From Tolypothrix brevis GSE-NOS-MK-07-07A (lineage in GTDB: Bacteria > Cyanobacteriota > Cyanobacteriia > Cyanobacteriales > Nostocaceae): a stretch of DNA of 64,000 nt. Position numbers and translations under genes: made by a program. Below are positions 16,178 through 25,980 of the stretch, piece after piece (positions within the stretch are counted from its first letter, which is position 1; each line of letters begins with the position of its first letter). Under the pieces are notes generated by a model. It was not told the origin of the DNA, ran no database searches, and was given only the letters and a program-made list of their open reading frames with translations. The stretch is taken from positions 39,861-103,860 of the forward strand of contig JAHHIJ010000022.1 in the NCBI GenBank assembly GCA_019358985.1, given 5' to 3'.

Positions 16178-18463
16178 ATGGTAAGCATCGAAGACAACGA
16201 GTATTTTAATAATTCTTATAATGAAACACTAGAAGCTTTAAATAATTTGTCACAAAGTTTAATTTCAACCTCTGCTGATGAATTGATCCAAGCTCTTCCT
16301 GAGAAAGTTTGTAATATTTTGTCTGTTCCAATATGTATTCTGTGGAACAAAGAGCAGGATAAGCCAAAGTTTAAAGTGATTGCTACTTATGGAGAAGTAG
16401 ATGATAAGTACAAGAGAATTGAAATGGATTTGGGACATCCAGGAGTACAGTATATTTTGAATAGAGATAAAGTCTTGTCTTTGGTCAATGTAAATGAAGC
16501 AACTTTTAGGTTGGCTGATATTGATGAACTCAACAAAAGACAGTGGATCTCTTTTTTAAGTATTCCATTAAAGATTGAAAGCGAAATTGTTGGTATTCTT
16601 GATGTATTTACAAAAGAGACTCGCCACTTCAATAATTCTGAAAAAAGTTTATTTAATATACTGGCTAATTTTGCTTCTTTATGTATTCAGAAAAAATATT
16701 TTGTCAAAGACAAAAAGGAAATTTCCGAAGATAGGGAAAAACTTCAGGATCTGACAGCTATTATGCTTGAGATGACAGCGACTTCTGAAACTAATGAAGT
16801 TTGGAGCCTATTAAGAAAAGGAGCATTGAAGCTGGTAGGTTCAAAGCCACGAATATGGATTGGTAGTTTAAACCATCAGAATGGCAAATTTGAGTCAGTA
16901 GAGTTAAATAATACTTCAGAGCTTGAATTTGGCATAGGTATTACTAATAAAGCACTCATCGAAGGAAAAACAATTATAGCTAATGATGTTCTGAGCGATG
17001 AATGGTCAAAAACTTATCATAAACGTTGGGCAGATACGCGCTCTCAGATATCTGTTCCTATATTAATAGAGAAAGTGCCAATCCGAGAAAATTCAGAAGT
17101 CAAAGCAGGTTCTAAGCGGATTGGTATATTAAATATTGAAAGTTCAAAGATTGATAATTTTCCTCAGACATATAAAGAGCGTCTCTTATTATTGGCACGT
17201 CATACTGCTTTACGTCTTGAAAGAATTGAATTCTATAAAAAATTGGTGGCTATACGGGAAATTGAAAGAGAAATTACTAAGGCTAAAAATTATGATGAAA
17301 TTATAAAAATTGTCATCAAAGGTATTACTAAAATTCTTGAATTCACTTGGGTTAATATTTCCCTAATTAATTCAGATCGAACTAGCATTAAGTCTGATTA
17401 TATATTTGGGCTTCCAAAAGATAAAAAGGAAGAGTTTAAGAAAATGGCGTTACATAATCTAGATAGTAACGATATTCAAGCCAATATTGTACGAACTAAA
17501 CAAATTAAAGTACCTGCTAACAATGATCCAGGACTAGATAAAGAAATCTTTAAAAAGTTTGGACATGAAGATATTATCAGAGTTTTCATTCCAATGATTG
17601 AACCTTTAAACAACTTAGTCATAGGAACTGTTGAAGCTGGTTACAAAAGAGAATATAGACAGCATATTTATGAGCAAGATGTTCAAATACTTAAGGGGTT
17701 TGTTGAACATGCAGTTCATGCTATTGAACGTAGAAAATCAGGGCTGATTGACAGAATTACTCATGAGCTAAAATCTCCAGTCGTAGGTATAAGAAGTCAT
17801 GCTAGTTTTCTTCAGAGACGATTTAGTGATATAAATTTAGCTCCTAGTACTATTGCAATAAAGTTTGAAGATATCCTAACTGATTGTGATTTACTTCTTT
17901 ATCAAATTAGACAAATTGAATACTTTTTGGGTAGGAGTTACTCTGAAAAACCTAAATTTGAATCGATTATTGTTTTTCGAGATATTGTTGTTAAAACAGT
18001 TAACCAGCTTAAACCTATTTTAAATGAGTATGGTTTACATGTAAAGGGTGTAAGATATGAATTTGGTGATGCTGCTAGGATGGCAATACTTACAGATAAG
18101 GTGATGTTAAATCAAGTAATCTATAATCTCTTGATAAATGCAATTAAATATGCTGAAAAAGATCCAGGACAATTCAAAATATTACTAGAGGCAAGTGAGT
18201 ATAAAGAAAATCTGATGATTAAATTCAAAGATTGGGGAATTGGAGTTTTAGAAGAGGATTCAGATAAGATATTTGAAGAAGGATTTCGATCTTTGGACGC
18301 AATTAAGAAAATAGGAGGTTCAGGATTAGGATTAAGCATTTCTATAGCGATTATCCAGCAACTAGGAGGAAGCTTAAAGTTAGTCAATAACTCAAAACCA
18401 ACTGAATTTCATTTGATTCTACCAAAAACATTTAAGGAGGCTCCAAATGATTCTTTTCGTTGA
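16178..18463 (+). CDS. Soluble multi-GAF sensor histidine kinase
   Basis: A 761-residue kinase without membrane segments. Three GAF-like sensor regions are visible at about residues 15-170, 190-355 and 360-510, each with the alternating strand/helix pattern and the phrase type SVPI or IPLKIESEIVGILDVF. A dimerisation/phosphoacceptor helix follows with RITHELKSP (His529). The HATPase_c domain has NQVIYNLLINAIKYAE (N box), DWGIGV (G1) and GGSGLGLSI (G2). All catalytic residues are present. The ATG at 16178 has AAAGGA immediately upstream. The gene overlaps the receiver gene by 17 bases, so the two are translationally coupled. Ligand unknown. Confidence 0.93.
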   Translation: MVSIEDNEYFNNSYNETLEALNNLSQSLISTSADELIQALPEKVCNILSVPICILWNKEQDKPKFKVIATYGEVDDKYKRIEMDLGHPGVQYILNRDKVLSLVNVNEATFRLADIDELNKRQWISFLSIPLKIESEIVGILDVFTKETRHFNNSEKSLFNILANFASLCIQKKYFVKDKKEISEDREKLQDLTAIMLEMTATSETNEVWSLLRKGALKLVGSKPRIWIGSLNHQNGKFESVELNNTSELEFGIGITNKALIEGKTIIANDVLSDEWSKTYHKRWADTRSQISVPILIEKVPIRENSEVKAGSKRIGILNIESSKIDNFPQTYKERLLLLARHTALRLERIEFYKKLVAIREIEREITKAKNYDEIIKIVIKGITKILEFTWVNISLINSDRTSIKSDYIFGLPKDKKEEFKKMALHNLDSNDIQANIVRTKQIKVPANNDPGLDKEIFKKFGHEDIIRVFIPMIEPLNNLVIGTVEAGYKREYRQHIYEQDVQILKGFVEHAVHAIERRKSGLIDRITHELKSPVVGIRSHASFLQRRFSDINLAPSTIAIKFEDILTDCDLLLYQIRQIEYFLGRSYSEKPKFESIIVFRDIVVKTVNQLKPILNEYGLHVKGVRYEFGDAARMAILTDKVMLNQVIYNLLINAIKYAEKDPGQFKILLEASEYKENLMIKFKDWGIGVLEEDSDKIFEEGFRSLDAIKKIGGSGLGLSISIAIIQQLGGSLKLVNNSKPTEFHLILPKTFKEAPNDSFR

Positions 18464-18851
18464 TGATGAAAGAAGAAGAATGGATAGTTATGTTCAGGAT
18501 TTAATTTTATCTGGACACGAGATTGAATTTAAGTCAGATGTAGACTCTGCTTTAGAATTTTTTGTCGATAACCAGACACAAATCAAACTTCTTATTTTAG
18601 ACATCATGATGCCAACGGGAGAAAGTTTTGATGACGATCAGACACATTATGGTCTAAGAACAGGGATTGCCTTTTATCAGAAGATAAGAGAACAAAACCC
18701 TTCTCTGCCAACCATAATATTTACTAATGTCTCTGACGAAAATTTAGCAGAAGAAATTAGTAGAGGCAGCAATGTTTTATTTTGTCAAAAAGATAATTTT
18801 CTTCCTTTTGAGCTTGAAAAAGAAGTCAGAAAGATACTAAATCTTGAATAA
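18447..18851 (+). CDS. Single-domain response regulator (receiver only)
   Basis: A 134-residue stand-alone receiver domain. It has the acidic pair in LFVDDE, phosphoacceptor Asp52 in LILDIMMPTGE, the Thr region IIFTNVS, and a Lys in FCQKDN. It has no output domain, so it must act through a partner. An insertion after the phosphorylation site (FDDDQTHYGLRTG) lengthens the beta3-alpha3 loop. AGGAGG lies just before the start. It is coupled to the kinase upstream, and the subtilase gene follows after a MITE, suggesting a common module. Confidence 0.93.
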   Translation: MILFVDDERRRMDSYVQDLILSGHEIEFKSDVDSALEFFVDNQTQIKLLILDIMMPTGESFDDDQTHYGLRTGIAFYQKIREQNPSLPTIIFTNVSDENLAEEISRGSNVLFCQKDNFLPFELEKEVRKILNLE

Positions 18852-18854
18852 ATA

Positions 18855-18947
18855 AGGACTTACACACGGACTACGATTGTGCATCATTACGAACGAAGCA
18901 AAGTAATCGTAAAGGCTTGGTTTTTTGTCACGAGTGGATAAGTCCTA
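18855..18947. mobile_element. MITE-like element with AGGACTTAC ends (copy 1)
   Basis: 93 bases bounded by AGGACTTACACACGGACTACG on the left and GTGGATAAGTCCT on the right, an imperfect inverted repeat. It is a diverged relative of the elements at 40948-41038, 58994-59118 and 63531-63621. It encodes nothing and separates the receiver gene from the protease gene. Confidence 0.75.
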
Positions 18948-19000
18948 TAAATATAACATTATCGGTTGGTGAAAATTAAGCTGGAAAGGAAAATTGAAAA

Positions 19001-21964
19001 ATGGCAAGCCTGAGTGTGCTTCTCGATTGTGTCAGCAGTTTTGAAAGAGACTTCAAAAGTCAGTATCATAAAATTCAATCGTATCTTGAACCAAGCGAAA
19101 GGAAAAGTTTAAATAAACAAGTTGAGTTGGATAAAGTTAAAAAAATTGAATTGATTGGAGAATTAAGAAACGGAATTATCCCTGAAATCAATGATTTTGA
19201 TCCTTTGATAGAAAATATCAGTGATATTGAAGAAACTGTTGAAAAAATAATTGAAGAAACTGTTGAAAAAATAAAGAAAGTTGAACAATTTATTTCTCAA
19301 GGTAAACAAAAAGATTTGGTACGTGAAATTGGGACATTACTAAAATCGGATATCGAATCAGTTGAGACATTAAGTAATACGATTGACTTCAGCAATAATG
19401 AACAGATCATTAGTGAGTTGCATGATTTACGCAATAAAGGTGAAAGAATCTGGAGATTAACACTTCTCATAACTCCTGCTGACGAAAAAGAATTTCAGGC
19501 TGCTATCATGTGGGCAGCTGAACAGGGACAAGAAATAGAGTTAGATAAACTACAGAAATTAAAGGGAAATTTACCCTATAATTCCTCCCAAATTCAGCAG
19601 TTACTTAAGTATTCCCAGAAGAGAATTGAAGAAAGACTTTGGCAGAAGGAGGGAAAATACCGAGTTTTATGCTCTAAAAATGAGCTAGAACGTTTTGAAA
19701 ATGTCCGAATTGTTAAGAGCTATCCAGCATTCACAATTATTTCAGCTTCGATGCTGGCAATTAATAATATCAAGCCGTTCTTTCCTGTAGAGCGGTTGAA
19801 GTTTTATGAAAGACCTAACCCTAGCCCTGGATATTCCAATATGAGAGATCAAGTAGTGCGGTTTAAGAATCCAGTTCTTGAAAGCTGGAAGCAAAAAATA
19901 GAAGAGATAGGTGCAAAAATTTTACAGCCTTTGAGCCGACTAGAAATTGTCGTGTCTGTTTCTAGTGAAGATATTATTAACCAGCTTAGGAGCTTTGAGG
20001 AAGTTTCTCAAGTCACACCCTATGTCCCTAAAATTCGTGTTCAACCCCAATATCTTCAAAATCTAGGTCAATCAGCGACGAAAGAGGCGATCGCAACAGC
20101 TAGATTAAAAGCAGCCGAAAACCCTCCCAGTTCTCAAAATCGAGGCATTCCTCTTCCAGGTATTCTAATTGCCAATTTCTTTACTCAAGAAGATCGCGAT
20201 CTTGCTGCTCAAGATTTAGAGTCTCAAGGAATTCGCGTTGCCGATCAACCTAGAACAACTAAGCTGGTACTCGATCTTAGTTCAGACAATAATGCAATAG
20301 ATTCCCTGAAAATCATTGCTAATCAAATAGGATTAAAATCCTTGGAAGAAAAAGTCATCCCCAAATTGTTCAACGAAGAAGCTCGTCATATAATTGGGAA
20401 AGGTGTTATACCCTCTAATCCTATGCCAACGCTTGGTTTGACTGGAAAAGGAGAAATCATTGCTATTGCCGATACAGGATTAGATACAGGAGAATCTGAA
20501 ACACTTCATCTTGACTTTCGTGATAGAGTTAGGTGGATTAACAGTTACCCAATACAATCATCTCTAAATTCCTATATTCTCAATCCTGGATCTGACGACG
20601 GAGCATCTGATACATATTCAGGACACGGAACTCACGTAGCTGGGACTGCATTGGGAAACGGAGAGCAAGCAAAAAAGTTAGGGATTTCTTCTATTCCTGC
20701 TGGTATGGCTACAGACGCTCAATTGATTTTCCAAGCAATTGAGCAAACACCTAAGTGGAATCTTCAAGGTCAACTGTTATGGCTGAATTCCTATCATCAA
20801 AATCCCCCTAAGTCGGGGCTGTTCGGTATTCCCGACGACCTAAAACAACTATTTGAGGACGCTTATGAGAAAGGTGCAAGAATCCATTCAAATTCATGGG
20901 GTGGGGGCGAACCAGGAGGCTATGATGATAGATGTAACGATCTGGATCTATTTGTTTGGGAACACAAAAATTTTTTGGTGCTAGTAGCTGCTGGAAATGA
21001 TGGCAAACATCGTTCTTCAGGTACACCAGCAATTGAACAAGGAAGTGTGAGTTCTCCAGGAACAGCTAAAAATTGTTTGACTGTGGGAGCATCTGAGAAT
21101 AATCGTAATGGACAATTTTCTGATGCTTATGGCAATTGGTGGCCAAACGACTTTCCTCATCTTCCCTTCAAGTCTGACGGCATGGTTGATTCTGTAGATG
21201 ATATTGCGGCTTTTAGTAGTCGTGGTCCGTGTCAAAATGGTCGCCGACACCCTGATGTAATTGCTCCTGGTACATTTATCCTCTCGACTCGATCCTCCCA
21301 GATTGCCAGCAATAATTTTGCTTGGGGAGCTTATCCTTCTGCTAAAGAGCATTACATGTACATGGGAGGAACCTCAATGGCAACTCCTATGGTCGCTGGA
21401 TGTGCGGCATTAGTGAGGCAATATCTGCGAGAGAAACATCAGCCGTCTATTATTGATCCAAGCGCTGCTCTAATCAAAGCTGCACTAATTCATTCTGCAA
21501 CTTATATTGACTACCGCTTTGCCCATCCATCGTCTAACCCTTGGGCTGATAATGAGCAAGGGTGGGGAAGAATTAAGCTGCAACAAGTTTTAAATCCAGC
21601 AGAACCGACGCAAGTACTCTTTATTGATGAAGCAAATGGTCTGAAAACAGGCGAGAAAGCTGAGTATAGGCTACAAATTTCTGATAGTAAAGTTCCCTTA
21701 AAAGTAACTCTTGTTTACACTGACTATCCAGGAGAAGATTTAATTAATAATCTAAACTTAATTCTCTACCGTCCTAACAGCACATATATCCTTGGTAATG
21801 ATTTTGAAGGTGAGGGCATACCAGACACAGTTAATAACGTAGAAGGGATTATCGTTGAAACTCCTGAAATTGGTGAGTGGAGAATTGAGGTTATTGCTGA
21901 GGTTCAACAGGAGCAGCAAGATTATGCTTTGGTGATCTCTGCTGGAGGATTGGTGAGAATCTAA
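19001..21964 (+). CDS. Large subtilisin-like serine protease (S8)
   Basis: A 987-residue protease with a complete triad: Asp491 (IAIADTGLD), His542 (GHGTHVAG) and Ser792 (GGTSMATP), plus the oxyanion Asn in VAAGNDG. The first ~470 residues are not a normal propeptide. They begin with a helical, coiled-coil-prone region (residues 1-210, with an imperfect duplicate IEETVEKI), then an alpha/beta part. No signal peptide is visible, so the enzyme is probably cytoplasmic. A beta-rich C-terminal domain (about 860-987) resembles a P-type/jelly-roll domain. It follows the kinase/receiver pair, so it may be the effector of that pathway, possibly a conflict or programmed-death type device. That role is inference. 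Confidence 0.9.
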   Translation: MASLSVLLDCVSSFERDFKSQYHKIQSYLEPSERKSLNKQVELDKVKKIELIGELRNGIIPEINDFDPLIENISDIEETVEKIIEETVEKIKKVEQFISQGKQKDLVREIGTLLKSDIESVETLSNTIDFSNNEQIISELHDLRNKGERIWRLTLLITPADEKEFQAAIMWAAEQGQEIELDKLQKLKGNLPYNSSQIQQLLKYSQKRIEERLWQKEGKYRVLCSKNELERFENVRIVKSYPAFTIISASMLAINNIKPFFPVERLKFYERPNPSPGYSNMRDQVVRFKNPVLESWKQKIEEIGAKILQPLSRLEIVVSVSSEDIINQLRSFEEVSQVTPYVPKIRVQPQYLQNLGQSATKEAIATARLKAAENPPSSQNRGIPLPGILIANFFTQEDRDLAAQDLESQGIRVADQPRTTKLVLDLSSDNNAIDSLKIIANQIGLKSLEEKVIPKLFNEEARHIIGKGVIPSNPMPTLGLTGKGEIIAIADTGLDTGESETLHLDFRDRVRWINSYPIQSSLNSYILNPGSDDGASDTYSGHGTHVAGTALGNGEQAKKLGISSIPAGMATDAQLIFQAIEQTPKWNLQGQLLWLNSYHQNPPKSGLFGIPDDLKQLFEDAYEKGARIHSNSWGGGEPGGYDDRCNDLDLFVWEHKNFLVLVAAGNDGKHRSSGTPAIEQGSVSSPGTAKNCLTVGASENNRNGQFSDAYGNWWPNDFPHLPFKSDGMVDSVDDIAAFSSRGPCQNGRRHPDVIAPGTFILSTRSSQIASNNFAWGAYPSAKEHYMYMGGTSMATPMVAGCAALVRQYLREKHQPSIIDPSAALIKAALIHSATYIDYRFAHPSSNPWADNEQGWGRIKLQQVLNPAEPTQVLFIDEANGLKTGEKAEYRLQISDSKVPLKVTLVYTDYPGEDLINNLNLILYRPNSTYILGNDFEGEGIPDTVNNVEGIIVETPEIGEWRIEVIAEVQQEQQDYALVISAGGLVRI

Positions 21965-22284
21965 TGTAAATTTGAACGGTTCCAGTTGCGTCAACTTTTT
22001 TAGCGTTCGCAGGAGCAGGGAAAAACTTTTTGGTTTACGGTGTATAGCTAAATGCATATATTTATCCAAAAATCAACCATCAATGTGTCACTTTAAGGTG
22101 CGTTCGCCCTGGTCTCTACCCTCGTACTTCAGGCTTAACTGAAGGGTATTGCGATATTTTTATAGAGTGGTAATCATACACTATTCAAATTAATAATGTA
22201 TAATTACCACCCTATGATGCTGCTATCTATCTGTTTGGGATTGACTGTAAATTACCAGTCGAATCAGAAATTCGGGTGAATTTC
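21965..22284. other. Intergenic region between protease and psaC
   Basis: Convergent 320-base gap. The only structure seen is an imperfect AT-rich inverted repeat at 22170-22213 (GGTAATCATACA against TGTATAATTACC), which could serve as a terminator for psaC. No gene found. Confidence 0.5.
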
Positions 22285-22915
<631 letters not shown>

Positions 22916-24139
22916 TCAAGAAGCATTTTGCAACTCAGCCGTGCGTACAGAGAATAGCTGTGTCTGGTTTCCGCGTAGCACTTTTACCTGCAACGTTTGA
23001 CCGAGACTACTATTTTCGACAACATTTTGCAACTCTTCGGCTGTCGCGATCGCTTCTCCATCAATTTGCACAATCACATCACCTAGACGCATCCCCGCAG
23101 CAGCAGCGGGAGAATTGGGTAAAACTCGCATCACCAAAACACCATTAACTTCGGCTACTTGCAGTGGTGAATTGGGGTCATCATTGTTTTGTTTGGCAGC
23201 ATCAGCAGTTAAAGTTAGCATTTGCACACCTAAATAGGGGTGAGCAACTTTTCCACCACGTTCAAGTTGATAAGCGATCGATGAAGCTTTATCTATGGGA
23301 ATCGCAAACCCAATACCCATAGCGTCAGCACGAATTGCTGTATTGATTCCAATCACCTCACCTCGGTCATTTAACAGTGGTCCCCCAGAGTTCCCAGGGT
23401 TAATTGCTGCATCGGTTTGAATAAACTCCAAGCGTTTGTCAGGAATTCCGACTTGAGCGCTAGAACGTCTCAGAGTGCTGACGATTCCTAAAGTCACGGT
23501 ATTATCAAATCCTAAAGGATTACCGACAGCGATCGCCCAGTCTCCCACTTGTACATTAGCTGAAGAACCCAAGGGCGCAGTTGGTAAATCTCCACCAGCA
23601 TTAATTTTGACCACTGCTAAATCTGTCACTTCGTCAACACCTTGCACTTTACCTTCAAAGCTGCGTCCATCTTTGAGCCTAACTGTTACTTTATCAGCTT
23701 TATCGACTACGTGAGCATTAGTGAGAACCAAGCCACTTTTGTCAATAATGAAACCAGAGCCTAAACCGCGTAATTGTTCCGAAGGCATCCTTTGGGGTAA
23801 ACTGTCACCAAAAAACCTGCGAAAAAACGGATCGTCATACATCGGATCTACCCGACGAGTAATTGTGCGCTCAATATCAATTCTGACAACTGCCGATCCC
23901 ACACGATTCACCGCAGCTGTGACAAAACTACTACTAGCGACAGCAGCACTCGCCGGTGATTGTTTTTGAGCAATTAATTGTGATGAAGAATCTGAACTTA
24001 CAGCATTTGGTGCAGGTTCCGCTTGGGAAGGTAACACTTGTAAGCTACTAACTGTTAGCAAAACTCCTAGAAATATCGCTAACATATGGGTACTAAGTTG
24101 CCGTATAGACCGGGGTATTTGGGAAAGTCGCATAACCAC
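22916..24139 (-). CDS. Deg/HtrA-type serine protease with one PDZ domain (Hho-like)
   Basis: A 407-residue protease of the HhoA/HhoB/HtrA family that handles damaged proteins in the periplasm or thylakoid lumen of cyanobacteria. A hydrophobic signal segment lies at about residues 18-40. The triad is His143 (LTNAHVV), Asp173 (VTDLAVV) and Ser251 (NPGNSGGP). One PDZ domain follows, about residues 295-395 (VMRVLPNSPAAAAGMRLGDVI). The start may be Met1 or Met3. Which of the three cyanobacterial paralogues it is cannot be decided here. Confidence 0.94.
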   Translation of the reverse strand: MVMRLSQIPRSIRQLSTHMLAIFLGVLLTVSSLQVLPSQAEPAPNAVSSDSSSQLIAQKQSPASAAVASSSFVTAAVNRVGSAVVRIDIERTITRRVDPMYDDPFFRRFFGDSLPQRMPSEQLRGLGSGFIIDKSGLVLTNAHVVDKADKVTVRLKDGRSFEGKVQGVDEVTDLAVVKINAGGDLPTAPLGSSANVQVGDWAIAVGNPLGFDNTVTLGIVSTLRRSSAQVGIPDKRLEFIQTDAAINPGNSGGPLLNDRGEVIGINTAIRADAMGIGFAIPIDKASSIAYQLERGGKVAHPYLGVQMLTLTADAAKQNNDDPNSPLQVAEVNGVLVMRVLPNSPAAAAGMRLGDVIVQIDGEAIATAEELQNVVENSSLGQTLQVKVLRGNQTQLFSVRTAELQNAS

Positions 24140-24319
24140 ACAAGAATGTTTTAGCGTAATTATTGTTTAATTTTGACAAATATTAGAAGTGTTGAGCTAC
24201 AAAAACCGCTACTCAAACTTCTCTATCTACAGCTATTGTTACAGGTTTGATCGAAATTCCTGCGTATTAACCTTTGTTTTGGGCATTCCTCCTTGTCCCC
24301 CTTGTCCCTCCCCATCTCT

Positions 24320-24453
24320 CAATACGGTTCGGTTAAGGTGCATAGTCCTTAAAGATCCCCCATTATCCCCCTTAAAAAGGGGGAAATAGAGCCATTCTGA
24401 GCAAGCCTTAAAAAGGGGGGTTGGGGGGATCGAGTCTTATCCGAACCGTATTG
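24320..24453. mobile_element. MITE-like element with CAATACGGTTCGG ends
   Basis: 134 bases bounded by CAATACGGTTCGG and CCGAACCGTATTG, a perfect 13-base inverted repeat. Inside is a C-rich/G-rich pair (CCCCCTTAAAAAGGGGG-type). No coding capacity. Related ends occur at 15841 and at 61723-61825. Confidence 0.75.
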
Positions 24454-24511
24454 CCCCATCTCTCCTCCTCTCTAGGCTAGGATCTTAATGTTGCCAGAAC
24501 TTTGATAACCT

Positions 24512-24904
24512 ATGAACGGATTAAACCGATTAGCTGAAGAAACCTTGTCCATAACACCAGCAGAACATTCCCAAAATGATGACCACAGCCACACAGATCA
24601 TACTCCTGGGCATGGACAGTCGGCTCATCCACACGTCCATAGTGAAGAGTCATTGCGGCGAATTGTTAATCGGCTGTCGCGCATAGAAGGACACGTTCGT
24701 GGCATCAAAACAATGGTGCAACAAAATAGTCCTTGTCCTGATGTTTTATTGCAAATTGCCGCCGTTAGAGGTGCAATAGATAAAGTAGCGCGAATTGTTC
24801 TCGATGAACATTTAACTGAGTGTATTGGTAGAGCCTCCAAAGAAGGTAATATTGAAGCGGAAATTCAACAACTCAAAGCTGCTTTGGATCGCTTTTTGCC
24901 TTAG
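24512..24904 (+). CDS. CsoR/RcnR-family metal-sensing repressor, InrS-like
   Basis: A 130-residue all-helical DNA-binding regulator. The first 50 residues are unusually His-rich (HSQNDDHSHTDHTPGHGQSAHPHVHSEE), then the core family begins (RRIVNRLSRIEGHVRGIKTMV). Metal ligand positions of the family are present: Cys in SPCPDVLLQ, His in DEHLTEC, and the Cys of the same motif. The closest characterised protein by pattern is InrS, the nickel sensor of Synechocystis, which also has a His-rich N-terminus; a copper sensor is the alternative. The target gene, usually an exporter, is not next to it in this window. Confidence 0.85.
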   Translation: MNGLNRLAEETLSITPAEHSQNDDHSHTDHTPGHGQSAHPHVHSEESLRRIVNRLSRIEGHVRGIKTMVQQNSPCPDVLLQIAAVRGAIDKVARIVLDEHLTECIGRASKEGNIEAEIQQLKAALDRFLP

Positions 24905-24910
24905 AAAATA

Positions 24911-25122
24911 ACAATCGATATATATTGTAGAGACGTTCCGGCGGAACGTCTCTACGATGGTTACGATGTTTTTATTACTGTTAATTAAATGGACATGACG
25001 TAATATGTCCCTGGAAAATTACCAATCGATATATATTGTAGAGACGTTCCGGCGGAACGTCTTTACGATGGTTACTGTTAATTAAATGGACATGACGTAA
25101 TATGTCCCTGGAAAATTACCAA
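24911..25122. repeat. Tandem duplication spanning the menH start
   Basis: Two copies of a unit of about 90-111 bases lie head to tail (roughly 24911-25021 and 25022-25122). Each holds a GTAGAGACGTTCCGG-type palindrome (24927-24955 and 25038-25066), then TTAATTAAATGGACATGACG and the menH start ATGTCCCTGGAAAATTACCA. The first copy of the start codon (25003) opens a short reading frame of 26 codons that ends at the stop before the second copy, so a decoy leader peptide precedes menH. Confidence 0.85.
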
Positions 25123-25917
25123 TTTCACTATTGTTTCACGGGCAATTCCCAGAAAACGCCAATTCTTTTTTTACACGGATTCATGGGGAATTGTCATGAA
25201 TTTGATGAAGTAATAAAATTTCTATCTAATGATTTTTATTGTCTGACAATTGACCTTCCTGGACATGGGAAAACTCGAGTTTTTGGTGGCGATGAGTGCT
25301 ATACAATGGCAAACACGGCACAAGCATTAATTAAGTTACTAGATAACCTAAAAATTGCTCAATGCTTTTTAGTTGGTTATTCAATGGGTGGAAGATTGGC
25401 TTTATACCTTAATTTGCATTTTCCTCAACGTTTTTATAAAGTTATCTTAGAATCAGCTTCTCCTGGTTTAATAACAGAAGTCGAACGATTAGAGCGAGTT
25501 AAATCTGATGAACAAATAGCGAGAAAATTAACAAGATGTGTTGAAGAAGGTGATTTTAGAGCTTTTTTATTAAATTGGTACAATCAGCGAATTTTTGGTT
25601 ATGTAAAAAATCATCTTGAGTTTGAAGGCATGATAGAAAGTCGGTTGCAGAATAATCCTTTAGAATTGGCTAAATCATTGCGCTTTATGGGTACTGGATG
25701 TCAACCTTCTTTGTGGGAAAAACTTAAAGAAAACACAAATTCGTTGCTGTTATTAGTTGGAGAATATGATGAAAAATTTATAATTATTAATAGAAAAATG
25801 GTTAATATATGTAAATTTACACAATTAAAAATAATTAGTAATTCGGCACATAATATACATTTGGAAAATACTTTGGCTTTTGTGCAAAATCTCAATAAGT
25901 TTTTGATTGAGGTTTGA
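25102..25917 (+). CDS. menH: MenH-like alpha/beta hydrolase (SHCHC synthase)
   Basis: A 271-residue alpha/beta hydrolase. By pattern it is 2-succinyl-6-hydroxy-2,4-cyclohexadiene-1-carboxylate synthase of the phylloquinone (menaquinone-type) pathway, which feeds photosystem I. Visible motifs are LFLHGFMGN (oxyanion loop), TIDLPGHGKT, the nucleophile elbow GYSMGG, Asp in GEYDEKF and His in SAHNIHLEN. The spacing matches MenH. The ATG at 25102 lies at the end of a tandem duplication that also created an upstream copy of the start. Composition is AT-rich. Other small hydrolases of the fold cannot be fully excluded. Confidence 0.82.
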   Translation: MSLENYQFHYCFTGNSQKTPILFLHGFMGNCHEFDEVIKFLSNDFYCLTIDLPGHGKTRVFGGDECYTMANTAQALIKLLDNLKIAQCFLVGYSMGGRLALYLNLHFPQRFYKVILESASPGLITEVERLERVKSDEQIARKLTRCVEEGDFRAFLLNWYNQRIFGYVKNHLEFEGMIESRLQNNPLELAKSLRFMGTGCQPSLWEKLKENTNSLLLLVGEYDEKFIIINRKMVNICKFTQLKIISNSAHNIHLENTLAFVQNLNKFLIEV

Positions 25918-25955
25918 AGCTATATGGAGATTACTTGTGATTTTTAAGTTGGAAT

Positions 25956-25980
25956 AAGCGTTGAAACGCTTACTACGAAT
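25956..25980. repeat. Small palindrome of the ACTACGAAT class
   Basis: AAGCGTTGAAACGCTT followed by ACTACGAAT. Related copies with different arms but the same TTCA/TGAA centre and ACTACGAAT tail are at 33288-33313, 36362-36379 and 36393-36416, with a degenerate one at 13785-13805. Confidence 0.7.

Noticed and set aside
15961..16209. An 82-codon frame upstream of the histidine kinase
   Set aside because: It overlaps repeat scraps and the kinase start; no conserved features.
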